Shown: positions 17,646 through 28,122, counted from the stretch's first letter. The stretch is DNA of 64,000 nucleotides from an uncultured Prevotellaceae bacterium (GCA_900318685.1 ONLL01000007.1:98061-162060), one strand, 5' to 3'. Notes: generated from the sequence alone by a model not told the origin. Translations and numbers: made by a program.

Positions 17646-20600
17646 ATGAAACTGAAGAACTTGCCGATAGTTGTGCTCCTGGCACTGATGATGCCAGTTG
17701 GAGCGTGGGCCGCTCAAGGTACCTTTAATCAAAAAGTAGGAGATAAAATGAATCCCATAACCTTGACTTACACTGTTGAATATACCTCTGGTCAGTCAAC
17801 AGCTGTCATAACAGGTTTTGAGGTGTCTTTAGGAGTCTTGGCAAATCTAGACCTGGAGATTCCAAGCTCGTGTACTATCAGTGGAACGGAGTACAATATA
17901 GCAGGAATCGATGCAAACGTCTTTAAGAACAAGACAATCCTTAAAACCGTTAAATTCCCAGCATCAATCGTTGGTATTGGAGAATCCGCATTTGAAGGCT
18001 GCACCAATCTGACTGCTGTCGGGTTTCTTACCACAAAGCCGCTTCAAATAGGTAACTACGCTTTTAAGGGCTGTACTCAGCTGTCTAATATCGTTATTCC
18101 TTCAAGAACGGCATCTATAGGGACTGATGCTTTTCTTAACTGTAATTACAGTCAAGGCGGACCAACAGTGAAAATCTGGAAAGCATCAACTAGCAGTGCC
18201 ATTGCTGCTAACCTCCTCAACGGGCAGTATGTCAAGAGCGTTGAGATGGCTTCCGGCATCACCACCATTGGTGCAGGAGCTTTCAGGGGCATCAGCAACC
18301 TGCAGAGCGTCACCCTGCCGTCGTCGCTGACGAGTATCGGGGCGACAGCTTTTCAGGGTTGCACGTCGCTGACGTCGGTTGATATTCCTGCAAATGTGAC
18401 TTCCATCGGGAATAATGCCTTCGATTGTGGAAACACGCTGGACGTTTCTGTCAACTGGATGGTTCCCATCGACATTCCTTCAGGCACTAACCCCTTCCCC
18501 AATAGGAGCGTGGATGGACATGCGCTTCACATTCCTTTCGGCACCTCGTCTGCCTATGACAATACTTACTGGGATACGTTTTATTCTGTGCAGTCGCCTG
18601 CTACTTATACAGCAAGCAATGGCATCGTTTATGGTTGGGTAGGTGATGGCACCGACAATCTCAATGTCTTTGGTTGGGAGGGATGGACAAGTCAACAAAA
18701 TGTGACAATAGCAGACCATTTCCAGTTTGGCGACTCTGAGTACACTGTGACCGAAATACGTTATGAAGCTTTTAAAGATTGTGCGTTCTTGGATGCTATC
18801 GAGATTCCTTCTTCGATTACAAAGATAGGTCACGACGCATTTCTTAGTTCTGAATTGCGTTCTGTTACCTTTCATGAGGGCTTAGAAACTATTGGCGATA
18901 ATGCTTTTAATGGCTCGAAACTGACTTCTGTCGACATACCGTCAACAGTGACTGACATAGGAACGGGAACATTTAATAATTGTAGTTACTTGGAGTCAGC
19001 TGTCATTCGGGGTCAGATCACTTACTTTGCTAATCAAATATTCCAGAATTGCATCAATCTTGTAGATGTCACCCTGCCTTCCACCTTACAAACAATAGAT
19101 CAAAGTGTATTTTCTGGTTGTAAAAAGCTGGAGAGCATTGTGCTGCCGGCAAGCCTGACGAGCATGAAAGCAGCAGTATTCAGGGACTGTACAATGTTGA
19201 AAAACATCTATTTCGAAGGCTTGACCCCACCCACTGTTGATACCAGCTATAATGGAGACCTGTTCATCCTTAGTGAAGACCAAAGCAACATTGACCACAG
19301 CACCATCACCCTCCATGTACCCTTCGGAGCAGTTGACTACAGCAGTCCCGACTCCTATTGGAGTGACTTCATTATTGATATGGCGCCAGGTGAAGTTGCA
19401 GACTATCAGACGGTAAAGTATTCTTGCCGTTTCAATAGTGACGGCACAGGCTATGCTGAGGTTACTGGCATCTATGACTTATCGGTCACCTCCATCACCA
19501 TCATGGGAAGCGTAAACAACTATGTTGGCAGCGAGCTGATGGCTTTCCCTGTGACTAAGATAGCAAGCAATGCTTTTGCGGGTAATAGCTCGCTTCAGAC
19601 CGTCTCCATCCCAGCCAGTGTCAATACGATAGGTACCGATGCCTTCAAGGATTGTACGGGATTGAAGAAGGTGACTCTGACAACTACGTTGGAACAATTC
19701 CCAACCGATGCCTTCACGACTACTGACCAATTGCATCCGCTAAAGTTCGAGTTTGAGATGGCATTAGGATCGTCGGATGCAGTAAGCGCATCTTTTGCTC
19801 AAAATTGCAAAGCCATCACTTCAGTAACTATCGGCGAAGATGTGAAAACTATCGGAATGTATGCCTTCCAAGATTGTCCATACATCAAGTCGGTCACTAT
19901 TCCCTCTAGCGTGGAAGAAATCAATGCTAATGCTTTTGGTATAGCCAATCCCAACTATACTAGTGCCCTGACTGATGTCACGGTGGAGTGGGATACTCCC
20001 ATCACCATTGAAACCCAGTATGACCCTTTCTCGAAGGACGCTCAGGGGGCTCACAAGCAAATCAAGCTTCATGTGCCTTATGGGAAGGAGTCTCTATATA
20101 GTTCTCACTCTTATTGGGGCACCTTCGATATCAGCGTAGACAACATGTTTACCGATGCCAATGGCATCAACTATAGGTTGAATAGCAATGAGGGAGTCAG
20201 CTTCGCATCGGTGGCTGGCTATCAGGGCACTGAAACCAGCCTGAACATCCCACGTAGCATTACAGTAGGAGGAACAACCTATCCTGTAACGGCTGTCGAC
20301 TGGTATGCTTTCACTTCAGCGGACGGCAACTCAACGTTGGAGCGCGTCACCCTGCCTGAGAGTATAAAGAACATCTATGAGGGAGCCTTCTATGGCCTTC
20401 CAAACCTGGCAAAGGTCGTCATTCCTGCCTCTGTGGAGAGCGTCGATCCTAAGGCTTTCTTCGGATATGAAGGCTTTGTACGCAGTGTTCCCCTCGACGT
20501 GGAAATCGTCGGGTTTGGCTATGATCCCCGCAGTAATGTGGTGAAAGAAAGCCTCTTCGAAAACTTGACTGATGTGAACAGCGTCACGCTAGTGAATATC

Positions 20601-22526
20601 TATGCCATTGGCGACAAGGCCTTCAAGAATTGCAGCTCGCTCGAGAGCATCACCATCCCCACTACTGTGAGAAGCATTGCCCGGAGTGCCTTCGACGGGA
20701 CGACATCGCTGACGAAAGTTATTGCGAAGTGGACAAGTGCATCGGAGATAGTCAACAACGGCACCATCTTCTATGACCAGTATCGCACAGCCACGCTCTA
20801 TGTGCCCACAGGCACCAAGGCTCTATACTTAGAAGCTGAATCGTGGAAAGACTTCAGCAAGATTGTCGATAATATTGATTTTGCTGATGATGACGTGGAG
20901 GCTATTTGCGTGGCTAATTGGGATACTGACCGCGATGGAGGAATCAGCTCCGAAGAGGCAGCAGCAGTAACAAGCCTCAACCAAGTCTTCAAGGCCAATA
21001 CTGATATTAAGAAATTCCAGGAGCTAAGATACTTCACTGGTCTGACGGAAATCGGTGTTAGTGATTTTGAGGGATGTACCTCGCTTGAAATTGTTGAATT
21101 ACCCACTAATGTCACGAAGATACTAACGAAGGCTTTCTACGGATGCAGCAGCCTGCAAGGCATTTCGGGCGGCTATCAATTCCGCATTCCAGTGCAGGTG
21201 ACGAGCATTGGCGAGGAGGCCTTCGCCAATTGCAGGCCGGCTTCGAGGATTCAAATCTTTGGGCCTGCAGTTATTTGGGAAAGGGCCTTTGCTGGCAGTT
21301 TGATTAATTCAAGTGAGTCTCAGGTATACATTACATCTGCCCTTAACAGCATAGCCACTGATGCCTTCGATGAGACAGGTGCACTGTTTTACATCAACAG
21401 CAGCAATGACACACCCATCGGAGTCTGGTTGTTTAAGGACTGCACCTTCCTGAAGAACTTGTCGGTCAATGCGCCTATTGAAGCAAATGCATTCATGGGA
21501 TGCACTAATCTGGAGAGTGTCTTCTTTAGCGATGGCGTCACCAGCATTGGCGCGTCGGCATTCCAAGGTTGTAGCCAACTTCAGGAAGTAGAGCTCCCTT
21601 GGACCTTGCAGACGGTCAGTGTTGGCGCATTCTCAGAATGCACGGCGCTTAGCAAAGTGACGATCAATGCACAGGTGACGAGCATCGATAAATGGACATT
21701 TTCTAGAAGCACAAACCTCCAGACAATCATTGTGAAAGCCGCCACGCCTCCCTCGTTGGTGGAGAGTGCCTTTGACAACACCGTTTACAACACTGCCACC
21801 CTCTTCGTGCTGGAAGAATCGGCGCAGGCATACGGAGCTACCAGCCCTTGGAGCAAGTTCAAGAACTGGGGCGTCATCGACAGCCAGGGCATCCGCTATA
21901 CCTACGCAACGGTCGACGACAGTCCTAAGGCTACGGTCGTTGGATACAAGGGATGGGCAGATGACCTCGTTATTGCAGGAAGCGTCAAGGGACACGACGG
22001 TCTGGTGTATCCTGTCAAGGAGATTAACACCTATCCTGCCTTTGAGCTTGCTAGAAATTACTTCACGAGCATCACCATCCCGGCGTCCATGACGACCATA
22101 CAGGAGTGGGCATTCGCAGAAAACGTCAATCTGAAGACCGTAAAGGTGGGTTGGAGTGATCCTAGGGATCTTTCAATTATTCCACGGATCTTTAACTGGA
22201 CCCCAATCAATCCTAATCCTGATGATCCTGAGAATACGAATGGCGAAGGCATACTCTACGTTCCAGCCGGCACCACTGCCCTCTATCAGAGTACTGCTCC
22301 TTGGAGCTACTTCAAGACGTTCATAGAGTACCAGCCGGGCAACGCTAACGGCGACGACGACAATACCATCGACATCAACGACGTGCTCGCCATCGTCGAC
22401 TACATCCTCGGCAAGAACGTGCCCGCCACCTTCAACGCAGCTGCTGCCGATGTCAATGGCGACGGCCGTGTCACCATAGCCGATGCAGCTGCTGTGGTGA
22501 ACATCATCCTCGGCACGGGCAACTGA
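17646..22526 (+). CDS. Secreted BspA-type LRR protein with dockerin-like tail
   Basis: 1626 residues, paralog of the preceding protein. The signal-peptide DNA is nearly identical to that of the upstream gene over about 35 bp, while most of the body has diverged. LRR_5 repeats fill most of the length, with one EF-hand-like loop (WDTDRDGGISSEEAAAV, about residue 1092). Short 'LHVPFGxxxxYxxxxYWxxF' spacers separate LRR blocks, as in its neighbours. The dockerin-like tail covers about 1564-1626 (DINDVLAIVDYILG, VNGDGRVTIADAAAVV). The 49-bp gap after the previous gene has no clear terminator, so they may form one transcript. Function is inferred as surface adhesion. Confidence 0.9.
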   Translation: MKLKNLPIVVLLALMMPVGAWAAQGTFNQKVGDKMNPITLTYTVEYTSGQSTAVITGFEVSLGVLANLDLEIPSSCTISGTEYNIAGIDANVFKNKTILKTVKFPASIVGIGESAFEGCTNLTAVGFLTTKPLQIGNYAFKGCTQLSNIVIPSRTASIGTDAFLNCNYSQGGPTVKIWKASTSSAIAANLLNGQYVKSVEMASGITTIGAGAFRGISNLQSVTLPSSLTSIGATAFQGCTSLTSVDIPANVTSIGNNAFDCGNTLDVSVNWMVPIDIPSGTNPFPNRSVDGHALHIPFGTSSAYDNTYWDTFYSVQSPATYTASNGIVYGWVGDGTDNLNVFGWEGWTSQQNVTIADHFQFGDSEYTVTEIRYEAFKDCAFLDAIEIPSSITKIGHDAFLSSELRSVTFHEGLETIGDNAFNGSKLTSVDIPSTVTDIGTGTFNNCSYLESAVIRGQITYFANQIFQNCINLVDVTLPSTLQTIDQSVFSGCKKLESIVLPASLTSMKAAVFRDCTMLKNIYFEGLTPPTVDTSYNGDLFILSEDQSNIDHSTITLHVPFGAVDYSSPDSYWSDFIIDMAPGEVADYQTVKYSCRFNSDGTGYAEVTGIYDLSVTSITIMGSVNNYVGSELMAFPVTKIASNAFAGNSSLQTVSIPASVNTIGTDAFKDCTGLKKVTLTTTLEQFPTDAFTTTDQLHPLKFEFEMALGSSDAVSASFAQNCKAITSVTIGEDVKTIGMYAFQDCPYIKSVTIPSSVEEINANAFGIANPNYTSALTDVTVEWDTPITIETQYDPFSKDAQGAHKQIKLHVPYGKESLYSSHSYWGTFDISVDNMFTDANGINYRLNSNEGVSFASVAGYQGTETSLNIPRSITVGGTTYPVTAVDWYAFTSADGNSTLERVTLPESIKNIYEGAFYGLPNLAKVVIPASVESVDPKAFFGYEGFVRSVPLDVEIVGFGYDPRSNVVKESLFENLTDVNSVTLVNIYAIGDKAFKNCSSLESITIPTTVRSIARSAFDGTTSLTKVIAKWTSASEIVNNGTIFYDQYRTATLYVPTGTKALYLEAESWKDFSKIVDNIDFADDDVEAICVANWDTDRDGGISSEEAAAVTSLNQVFKANTDIKKFQELRYFTGLTEIGVSDFEGCTSLEIVELPTNVTKILTKAFYGCSSLQGISGGYQFRIPVQVTSIGEEAFANCRPASRIQIFGPAVIWERAFAGSLINSSESQVYITSALNSIATDAFDETGALFYINSSNDTPIGVWLFKDCTFLKNLSVNAPIEANAFMGCTNLESVFFSDGVTSIGASAFQGCSQLQEVELPWTLQTVSVGAFSECTALSKVTINAQVTSIDKWTFSRSTNLQTIIVKAATPPSLVESAFDNTVYNTATLFVLEESAQAYGATSPWSKFKNWGVIDSQGIRYTYATVDDSPKATVVGYKGWADDLVIAGSVKGHDGLVYPVKEINTYPAFELARNYFTSITIPASMTTIQEWAFAENVNLKTVKVGWSDPRDLSIIPRIFNWTPINPNPDDPENTNGEGILYVPAGTTALYQSTAPWSYFKTFIEYQPGNANGDDDNTIDINDVLAIVDYILGKNVPATFNAAAADVNGDGRVTIADAAAVVNIILGTGN

Positions 22527-22546
22527 TAGAAGTAGCTGATGCCCAC

Positions 22547-22590
22547 TGACGTCGGAACATCGCTGGCAACATGCCTGCATTCCGACATCA
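22547..22590 (+). terminator. Hairpin after the second LRR gene
   Basis: tgacgtcggaa (22547-22557) pairs with ttccgacatca (22580-22590) with one mismatch. No T-run follows, so a factor-independent terminator is uncertain. Confidence 0.5.
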
Positions 22591-22683
22591 GCGGACATCG
22601 GCTCTTTCTAAATGCATTGGGGACTATATAATAATAATGTACGCGAGATAAACAATTAATCACCAACCAAAACCAACTACCCT

Positions 22684-25600
22684 ATGAAGAAATACCTTTT
22701 CCTGCTCCTCGCTGCGATTATGCCGGCAATAGCGGGCTGGGCAGCAGCAACGCTGAAGATAAGTGGAGAGACAGCATCCCCCGCCGTCCTAAGTCAATAT
22801 GGCATGGAGCAAACTACCCTGATGGTGAATGGACAGCGAGTTCCTGCTCTTAACCTCAACAACTCCGTTGTCAGTGGCTCGGCCATCGGTCTGGAGTATA
22901 GCAACACCACCGACATGCCCCTGTATATCGTGGTGAAGGGTATTTGCGTGATTGAGAGTACTGGCGATGACGGCCTTTGTGCTGACAACCAGTCCATTGT
23001 TGTCTCTGGCACGGGCTCGCTCTATATCAAGGGCATCAATGGAGTTCATATGAAAACTACCTCAAGCCAATCTTTGAATGTTGGTCACGGAGTGGAACTC
23101 ATCTGTGAGGGTACGAACGGAGCGGGCATACTGGGTTCACCTCATCCAAGCATCAAAAACCGTTACTACGGCGGCGTGATTGTCGGTAATGCCGCTACCT
23201 CGCTCATCGTTAAGGGAACCACAGGTGCGCTTGTCGCCACAGACGCTCTGTTCATGAACGACGGTGCCAGCATCCACCCCGATGGCGCCACCGTTGCCAG
23301 CACTGACTGGATACACATCACTGCCACAGGCTTGCCCATCAATGCCACGAACTTCCCCGACTTCAATTTCCGCAACATCATCTCCGAGCGTTACGACAGC
23401 CATGAGCCTGACGGCTACCTCTCCCGCTATGAGCGGTCGCTGGTCAAGACGATGAATGTCTTCCAGAAAAACATCACCGACATGACAGGCGTCAACTATT
23501 TCACTAGCCTCACCAGCCTCAACTGTGGAGCCAACAACTACCAGTCTATCGACATCTCCGATCTGACGAAGCTCGTCAACCTGGAGTGCTATTCCTCGGG
23601 GCTCACGTCTATCGACCTGTCAGCACAGACGAAGCTGCAGACTGTTGACCTCGGAAGCAACAGGCTTGCTGCCCTCGACGTGTCACGTAACACGAAACTT
23701 ACTAAGCTGCTATGCCAGTTCAACTATATTGAAACACTCGATGTGTCCATGTGTCCGGACCTGGTGACACTGAAGTGCGGCGCCTATTATCCATCGCGCA
23801 CACTGACGTCGCTCGACATCACGGGATGTAGTAAACTGGAATACCTGGACTGCTCCAGCGGTCATCTTGCTTCGCTCGACGTATCTTCATGCCCGGCGCT
23901 GACTTATCTCTATTGCCATTATAACGACTTGGAGACACTGAACGTATCGGGGCTCACCCATCTCACCACCATCAATTGCTCAGTAAACAAACTGACGTCT
24001 TTAGACGTGGAGGGATGCACTGCTCTGCAGCAGTTGGCATGTGGCACCAACCCCATACCATCGCTGAACCTCTCCACCTGTACGGCGCTCAAGCGGCTCG
24101 ATTGCCCGAACAACTCAAAGCTTCAGCAGCTCGACGTTAGCGGACTGCAGCTTGAACAATTGGATTGCCGCAACTGCTCCGCCTTGAAGAGCATTGACTG
24201 TAGCAACAACCAGTTGACAGCTTTCAACGTCACCGACTGCAAGGCTCTCAAAGAGATCTACTGCCAGCGTAACAAACTCTCAGGAGCGGCACTCGACTCC
24301 CTTATCACCCACCTGCCCACGATAACCACAGAGGGAACGATATACCTGATCGATGAGGACAATGGCGACGAGAACGTGTGCACCCAAGAGCAGGCCATCG
24401 CCATCTACAACAAAGGATGGAACGCACTCCGCTATGCCGACGGCGAGTGGAAACCCTTCGAGATCATCATCACCTCCGATGGATTGCGTTATAAGTGCGT
24501 CTTAGTTAACGATGGCACACGTCATGCCGAAGTCATCGGTGTGGAGAACCAAGAGACGTCTATTGTCACCTTTGCCGAGAGCATCACCATTCCCGGCATC
24601 GCCAATGCCTTCCCCGTGACCACCATCGGCCGGCAGGCCTTCAAGGGTGTCAACAATCTGAAAAATATCGTCATACCCGATTATATCACCACCATTGAGC
24701 CATTGGCTTTCGACAGCTGCCGCCTGACAAAGGTCACCATCGCACCTAGCGTCACCAACCTGTGCGACTCGGCCTTTGTACGTTGCAATGTGCTGTGGGA
24801 CCTCTACGTACAATGGCCCCAACCGCTGCCCATCGCTGATGGCACGGACCCCTTCCCCAACAGCAAGGGCGGCTGCGTGCTCCATGTGCCCTTTGGTGTC
24901 TATAGCTACCAGACTGACGCATACTGGAGCCAGTTCAAGTCGGTAGAGATAGAGGGCGCACAGGTGGTCGACGAACAAGGAATCATGTATAAGTGCTACA
25001 TTGATGAGAACGGCGAGCATGCATACGCCGAGGTGTATGGGTACGAAAAGCAGACCGTAACACCCAATCGCATCGATATAGCTGAGAGCATCATCTACGA
25101 AGTGGCAGGCGTAGAAACGTCGTTCCCCGTGACTCACATCGCATCAACCGCCTTCCGGTATGATGACAACCGGATCCCCAGTCATATTGTCATTCCGGCT
25201 TCGGTGCAAACCATAGGCGACGCTAATGGCAATGGAATGTTCCTCATAGGAAAAGGACCGACCTATCTTGCCGTGAAAGCCACCACACCCCCTGTGGCAA
25301 ACAATTTGGGATACATTGGACCCATGTACCTCATAGTGCCTGAAGGCAGTGAGGCAGCATACGCAAGCGCCAAGATCTGGAAAACGTTTGATAAGCATGG
25401 AGTCATCGACAGCCAGGGATACCAATACTTTGTCTCGAGCAATAATGTTGCTTATTTCCTGGGATGCGAGAAGGAGACCACTGCCGTACAACTGCCTGAG
25501 AGCATCACCATGAGTGGCGAGAGCTATCCGCTGACGACACTCGTTATCCGATGCTTTGCGAATACGCTGGTGGAGAGCATCACCCTACCTGCCACCATCA

Positions 25601-26007
25601 CTGATATCAATGCCGGCTACTTTGCCTGCATTCCCGGCCTGAAGACCATGAAGGTGGCATGGACGGAGAACATTCCCACCTCCACCTTCCCTGGAGACAG
25701 CCCCAATTATCCGTTCTACGAGACTTCGCTCGACAATGCCGTGCTCGTCGTGCCGGCTGGCACCAAGAGCCTCTATGCCAGCAAGAAACCTTGGAATAGA
25801 TTCCAGACGATCTTGGAGTTGGGCGATGCCAATGCCGACGGTGAGATTAGCATTGCTGATGTGCTCGACATGATCTGCTACATTCTGGGTCAGCCTACCT
25901 CTGAGAACTTCAGTGAGAAGGCTGCCGATGCCAACGACGATGGTCAGATCACCATCGCCGATGTCGCTGCCATCGTCAACGTCATCCTCAGTCAAGGAAG
26001 TGAATGA
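22684..26007 (+). CDS. Secreted two-type LRR protein with N-terminal beta-helix-like domain and dockerin-like tail
   Basis: 1107 residues with a signal peptide (MKKYLFLLLAAIMPAI...). Residues about 25-210 repeat short beta turns (ICVIESTGDDGLC, SGTGSLYIKG) like Bacteroidota carbohydrate-binding-type beta-helix domains. Residues about 270-535 are a different LRR class, about 21 residues per turn with the pattern 'LxxLDVSxCxxLxxLxCxxN', as in internalin-like or SDS22-like repeats. LRR_5 repeats follow. Residues about 1046-1107 are dockerin-like (GDANADGEISIADVLDMICY, ANDDGQITIADVAAIV). The combination of two LRR types in one chain is unlike the five other LRR proteins here. Surface binding is inferred. 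Confidence 0.88.
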   Translation: MKKYLFLLLAAIMPAIAGWAAATLKISGETASPAVLSQYGMEQTTLMVNGQRVPALNLNNSVVSGSAIGLEYSNTTDMPLYIVVKGICVIESTGDDGLCADNQSIVVSGTGSLYIKGINGVHMKTTSSQSLNVGHGVELICEGTNGAGILGSPHPSIKNRYYGGVIVGNAATSLIVKGTTGALVATDALFMNDGASIHPDGATVASTDWIHITATGLPINATNFPDFNFRNIISERYDSHEPDGYLSRYERSLVKTMNVFQKNITDMTGVNYFTSLTSLNCGANNYQSIDISDLTKLVNLECYSSGLTSIDLSAQTKLQTVDLGSNRLAALDVSRNTKLTKLLCQFNYIETLDVSMCPDLVTLKCGAYYPSRTLTSLDITGCSKLEYLDCSSGHLASLDVSSCPALTYLYCHYNDLETLNVSGLTHLTTINCSVNKLTSLDVEGCTALQQLACGTNPIPSLNLSTCTALKRLDCPNNSKLQQLDVSGLQLEQLDCRNCSALKSIDCSNNQLTAFNVTDCKALKEIYCQRNKLSGAALDSLITHLPTITTEGTIYLIDEDNGDENVCTQEQAIAIYNKGWNALRYADGEWKPFEIIITSDGLRYKCVLVNDGTRHAEVIGVENQETSIVTFAESITIPGIANAFPVTTIGRQAFKGVNNLKNIVIPDYITTIEPLAFDSCRLTKVTIAPSVTNLCDSAFVRCNVLWDLYVQWPQPLPIADGTDPFPNSKGGCVLHVPFGVYSYQTDAYWSQFKSVEIEGAQVVDEQGIMYKCYIDENGEHAYAEVYGYEKQTVTPNRIDIAESIIYEVAGVETSFPVTHIASTAFRYDDNRIPSHIVIPASVQTIGDANGNGMFLIGKGPTYLAVKATTPPVANNLGYIGPMYLIVPEGSEAAYASAKIWKTFDKHGVIDSQGYQYFVSSNNVAYFLGCEKETTAVQLPESITMSGESYPLTTLVIRCFANTLVESITLPATITDINAGYFACIPGLKTMKVAWTENIPTSTFPGDSPNYPFYETSLDNAVLVVPAGTKSLYASKKPWNRFQTILELGDANADGEISIADVLDMICYILGQPTSENFSEKAADANDDGQITIADVAAIVNVILSQGSE

Positions 26008-26126
26008 TGAGGGCTCTTCCTGCCCCCTCAGATGGCAATTAACATAATATAACATGCCAAATGGCCCAATTTGAACAAAAAACGAACTTTTTTTCGAAAA
26101 GGAACAAAAAATGTTTGAAAAAGATA

Positions 26127-26156
26127 TTGCCGTTTCAAAAATAATTCGTATCTTTG
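26127..26156 (+). promoter_or_regulatory. Bacteroidota promoter for the cohesin/dockerin-like gene pair
   Basis: TTG at 26127-26129, a 19-bp spacer, then TATCTTTG at 26149-26156, 88 bp before the ATG at 26244. The gap 26008-26243 holds this promoter and otherwise A/T-rich sequence, with two gaacaaaaaa words at 26073 and 26102. Confidence 0.72.
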
Positions 26157-26243
26157 CACCGTAAAATGCATGAATGCCTAAAAAGCATGACCTGCGAAAA
26201 GAGATAAATAACCGATTCAATAAACCATTTAATATTATAAAGT

Positions 26244-26900
26244 ATGAAAAAAGCATTACTATTAATGGCACTGTTCGCAGGAAGCCTGCTCAGTGCAAAT
26301 GCGCAGGATCATTTGACCGCGCTGTTGAAGCCGGGCAATGCCGTCCTAGGAATCCAGCTGAAGAACGCTGAGGCCTACACCGCATTCCAGATGGACATCA
26401 CATTGCCCGAGGGAATGACGCTTTCAACAGATGCTGATGCTGTAACGCTACAGCGTCAAGGCACAACAGCACCCCAAGAGGTATATTCAAACCTCAAAGA
26501 CGGTGTCCTGAAGGTTGCTGCATTCTCCTATAAGGATGACAACGGAACACTCAGAGGTAACGACAGCTTTACTGGTAGCAAGGGTGACGTCTTGCTCGTC
26601 AAAGTAAATGTTACTGACGCTTGCGTCGCTTCCAATATCAACATCAGCAATGTTGAGTTTGTGAAGACCAATGGCCTTACAGCTAATACAGAAGTTGGCG
26701 TGACGGCTAAAGGAAAGCAGGGTGACATCAATGGTAATAATGAGGTTACTACCGAAGATGCAGTTATGGCAATTAAGCATTTTCTCAAAAAGGAAACTCT
26801 AACTTCTGAACAAGTAGAGATAGGTGATCTTAATGATGACCTTGATGTTACTACAGATGATGCAGTTAGAATTATCAAAGTGTTTCTTAAGAAATTTTAA
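26244..26900 (+). CDS. Small secreted protein with cohesin-like domain and dockerin-like tail
   Basis: 218 residues with a signal peptide cleaved near SANAQ. Residues about 25-155 show the strand pattern of cohesin-type jelly-rolls: FQMDITLPEGMTL, GVLKVAAFSY and GDVLLVKVNVT. Residues about 160-218 hold two dockerin-like calcium segments (GDINGNNEVTTEDAV, GDLNDDLDVTTDDAV), each followed by a Phe-Leu-Lys-Lys helix end. Having both potential partners in one short chain would allow head-to-tail assembly, which is an inference. It is the first gene after its own promoter; the next gene starts 14 bp after its stop. Base composition is more A/T-rich than the preceding LRR genes. Confidence 0.75.
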   Translation: MKKALLLMALFAGSLLSANAQDHLTALLKPGNAVLGIQLKNAEAYTAFQMDITLPEGMTLSTDADAVTLQRQGTTAPQEVYSNLKDGVLKVAAFSYKDDNGTLRGNDSFTGSKGDVLLVKVNVTDACVASNINISNVEFVKTNGLTANTEVGVTAKGKQGDINGNNEVTTEDAVMAIKHFLKKETLTSEQVEIGDLNDDLDVTTDDAVRIIKVFLKKF

Positions 26901-26914
26901 TAATTTAATTTAAT

Positions 26915-28087
26915 ATGAAAAAGTTATTTTTTACACTAGTGCTAAGTGTCATCTGTGGGATGGCTTCCGCACAGACAGTTTCAATTTCCGACATAGAGAT
27001 AAAAGCTGGCGAAAAAGCTGCATTCACAATTGTGGTAAATGTGGGTGATAATGAGTTTTCCGGAATAGAGTTCACGAATATGGTTTTGCCTACAGGACTG
27101 ACAGTTGTTGGTACTGCTGTTAGTGAAAGTTGGGATGCTTCTGCGAACAACGACTATAATGTGGATACCGACAAAACTGTATTAGGCGCTTTTACATCTT
27201 TGAAAGATATCACTATTCCTAAAAATCAGGATTTTGCGATTGGTTCAATTGAATTGGAGGCAGCAAGTAATCTAACTGTGGATGATGTCCTTACGGTAAC
27301 AATCCCTAAAGGCAAATTTAAATTCGTTCCAGGAAGTGTTGCTGTTGACAAGGATATTACTTTCAATGTGAAAGTTTCCAATTACATTACGTTAGATGAG
27401 AATTCCGTGGCTCTTCCCAAAGGCAACGCCACCGCTAGTGACGTTAAAGTTTTGCGCACACTTAAAGCTGGGGAGTGGAGTACAATTTGCTTGCCTTTTG
27501 AGCTCACAGCTGACGAACGAACAGAATTGTTCGGAAGTCACAAATTAGCATCAATAAATGGTTACACATTAGAGAAGGAAGACGGTAAAATTACGGGAAT
27601 AAAGGTTCTCTTTAAAAATGTATCAGGTAAATTAACGAAGAACCGCCCATATATTATCAATGTTGATGAGGCTAAGAGTTTCTTTATTGCCAAGAGTAAA
27701 ATTGTTGATGCCAAAGAAGTAACTTATACACCTACTGATGATGATGATGAGGATCTTCCCACTTCAATGATTGGTTGTATGAAAGCTGGTACAGTTGTTC
27801 CTGCTAATAGCCTATTCCTCAGTGACGGTAAGTTCTGGTATTCTGTAGGTAAAACTAAGATGAAGGCCTTCCGTGCATATTTTACTTTCGAGGATGTACT
27901 TTCTTCTATTGCTGACGCTTCCTCACGTATTAAGTTCTTTGTCTCTGACGGAGATACGCAGACAGAGATCCAGATTCCTGAGCTCATGCCGAATGATGGT
28001 GAGTACTACAACCTGAATGGTCTGCGTGTGGAGACTCCTTCTAAGGGCATCTACATCAAGGATGGCAAGAAAGTTGTGGTTAAGTAA
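26915..28087 (+). CDS. Secreted protein with cohesin-like N-terminal domain and T9SS-like tail
   Basis: 390 residues; signal peptide cleaved near GMASAQ. Residues about 20-150 resemble a cohesin or related Ig-like fold (SISDIEIKAGEKAAFTIVV, FTNMVLPTGLTVVG). A middle domain (WSTICLPFELTADER to AFRAYFTFED) is the 'GEWSTICLPF' module frequent in Prevotella secreted proteins. The C-terminus YYNLNGLRVETPSKGIYIKDGKKVVVK is cited here by its ends only: YYNLNG and GIYIKDGKK, a T9SS-like sorting tail. It therefore could be surface-anchored while the dockerin-bearing neighbours attach to it; this is a hypothesis. Translationally close to the upstream gene. Confidence 0.75.
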   Translation: MKKLFFTLVLSVICGMASAQTVSISDIEIKAGEKAAFTIVVNVGDNEFSGIEFTNMVLPTGLTVVGTAVSESWDASANNDYNVDTDKTVLGAFTSLKDITIPKNQDFAIGSIELEAASNLTVDDVLTVTIPKGKFKFVPGSVAVDKDITFNVKVSNYITLDENSVALPKGNATASDVKVLRTLKAGEWSTICLPFELTADERTELFGSHKLASINGYTLEKEDGKITGIKVLFKNVSGKLTKNRPYIINVDEAKSFFIAKSKIVDAKEVTYTPTDDDDEDLPTSMIGCMKAGTVVPANSLFLSDGKFWYSVGKTKMKAFRAYFTFEDVLSSIADASSRIKFFVSDGDTQTEIQIPELMPNDGEYYNLNGLRVETPSKGIYIKDGKKVVVK

Positions 28088-28122
28088 ATAGGAGTTATTA
28101 ACTTAAACATTTGAACACGATT

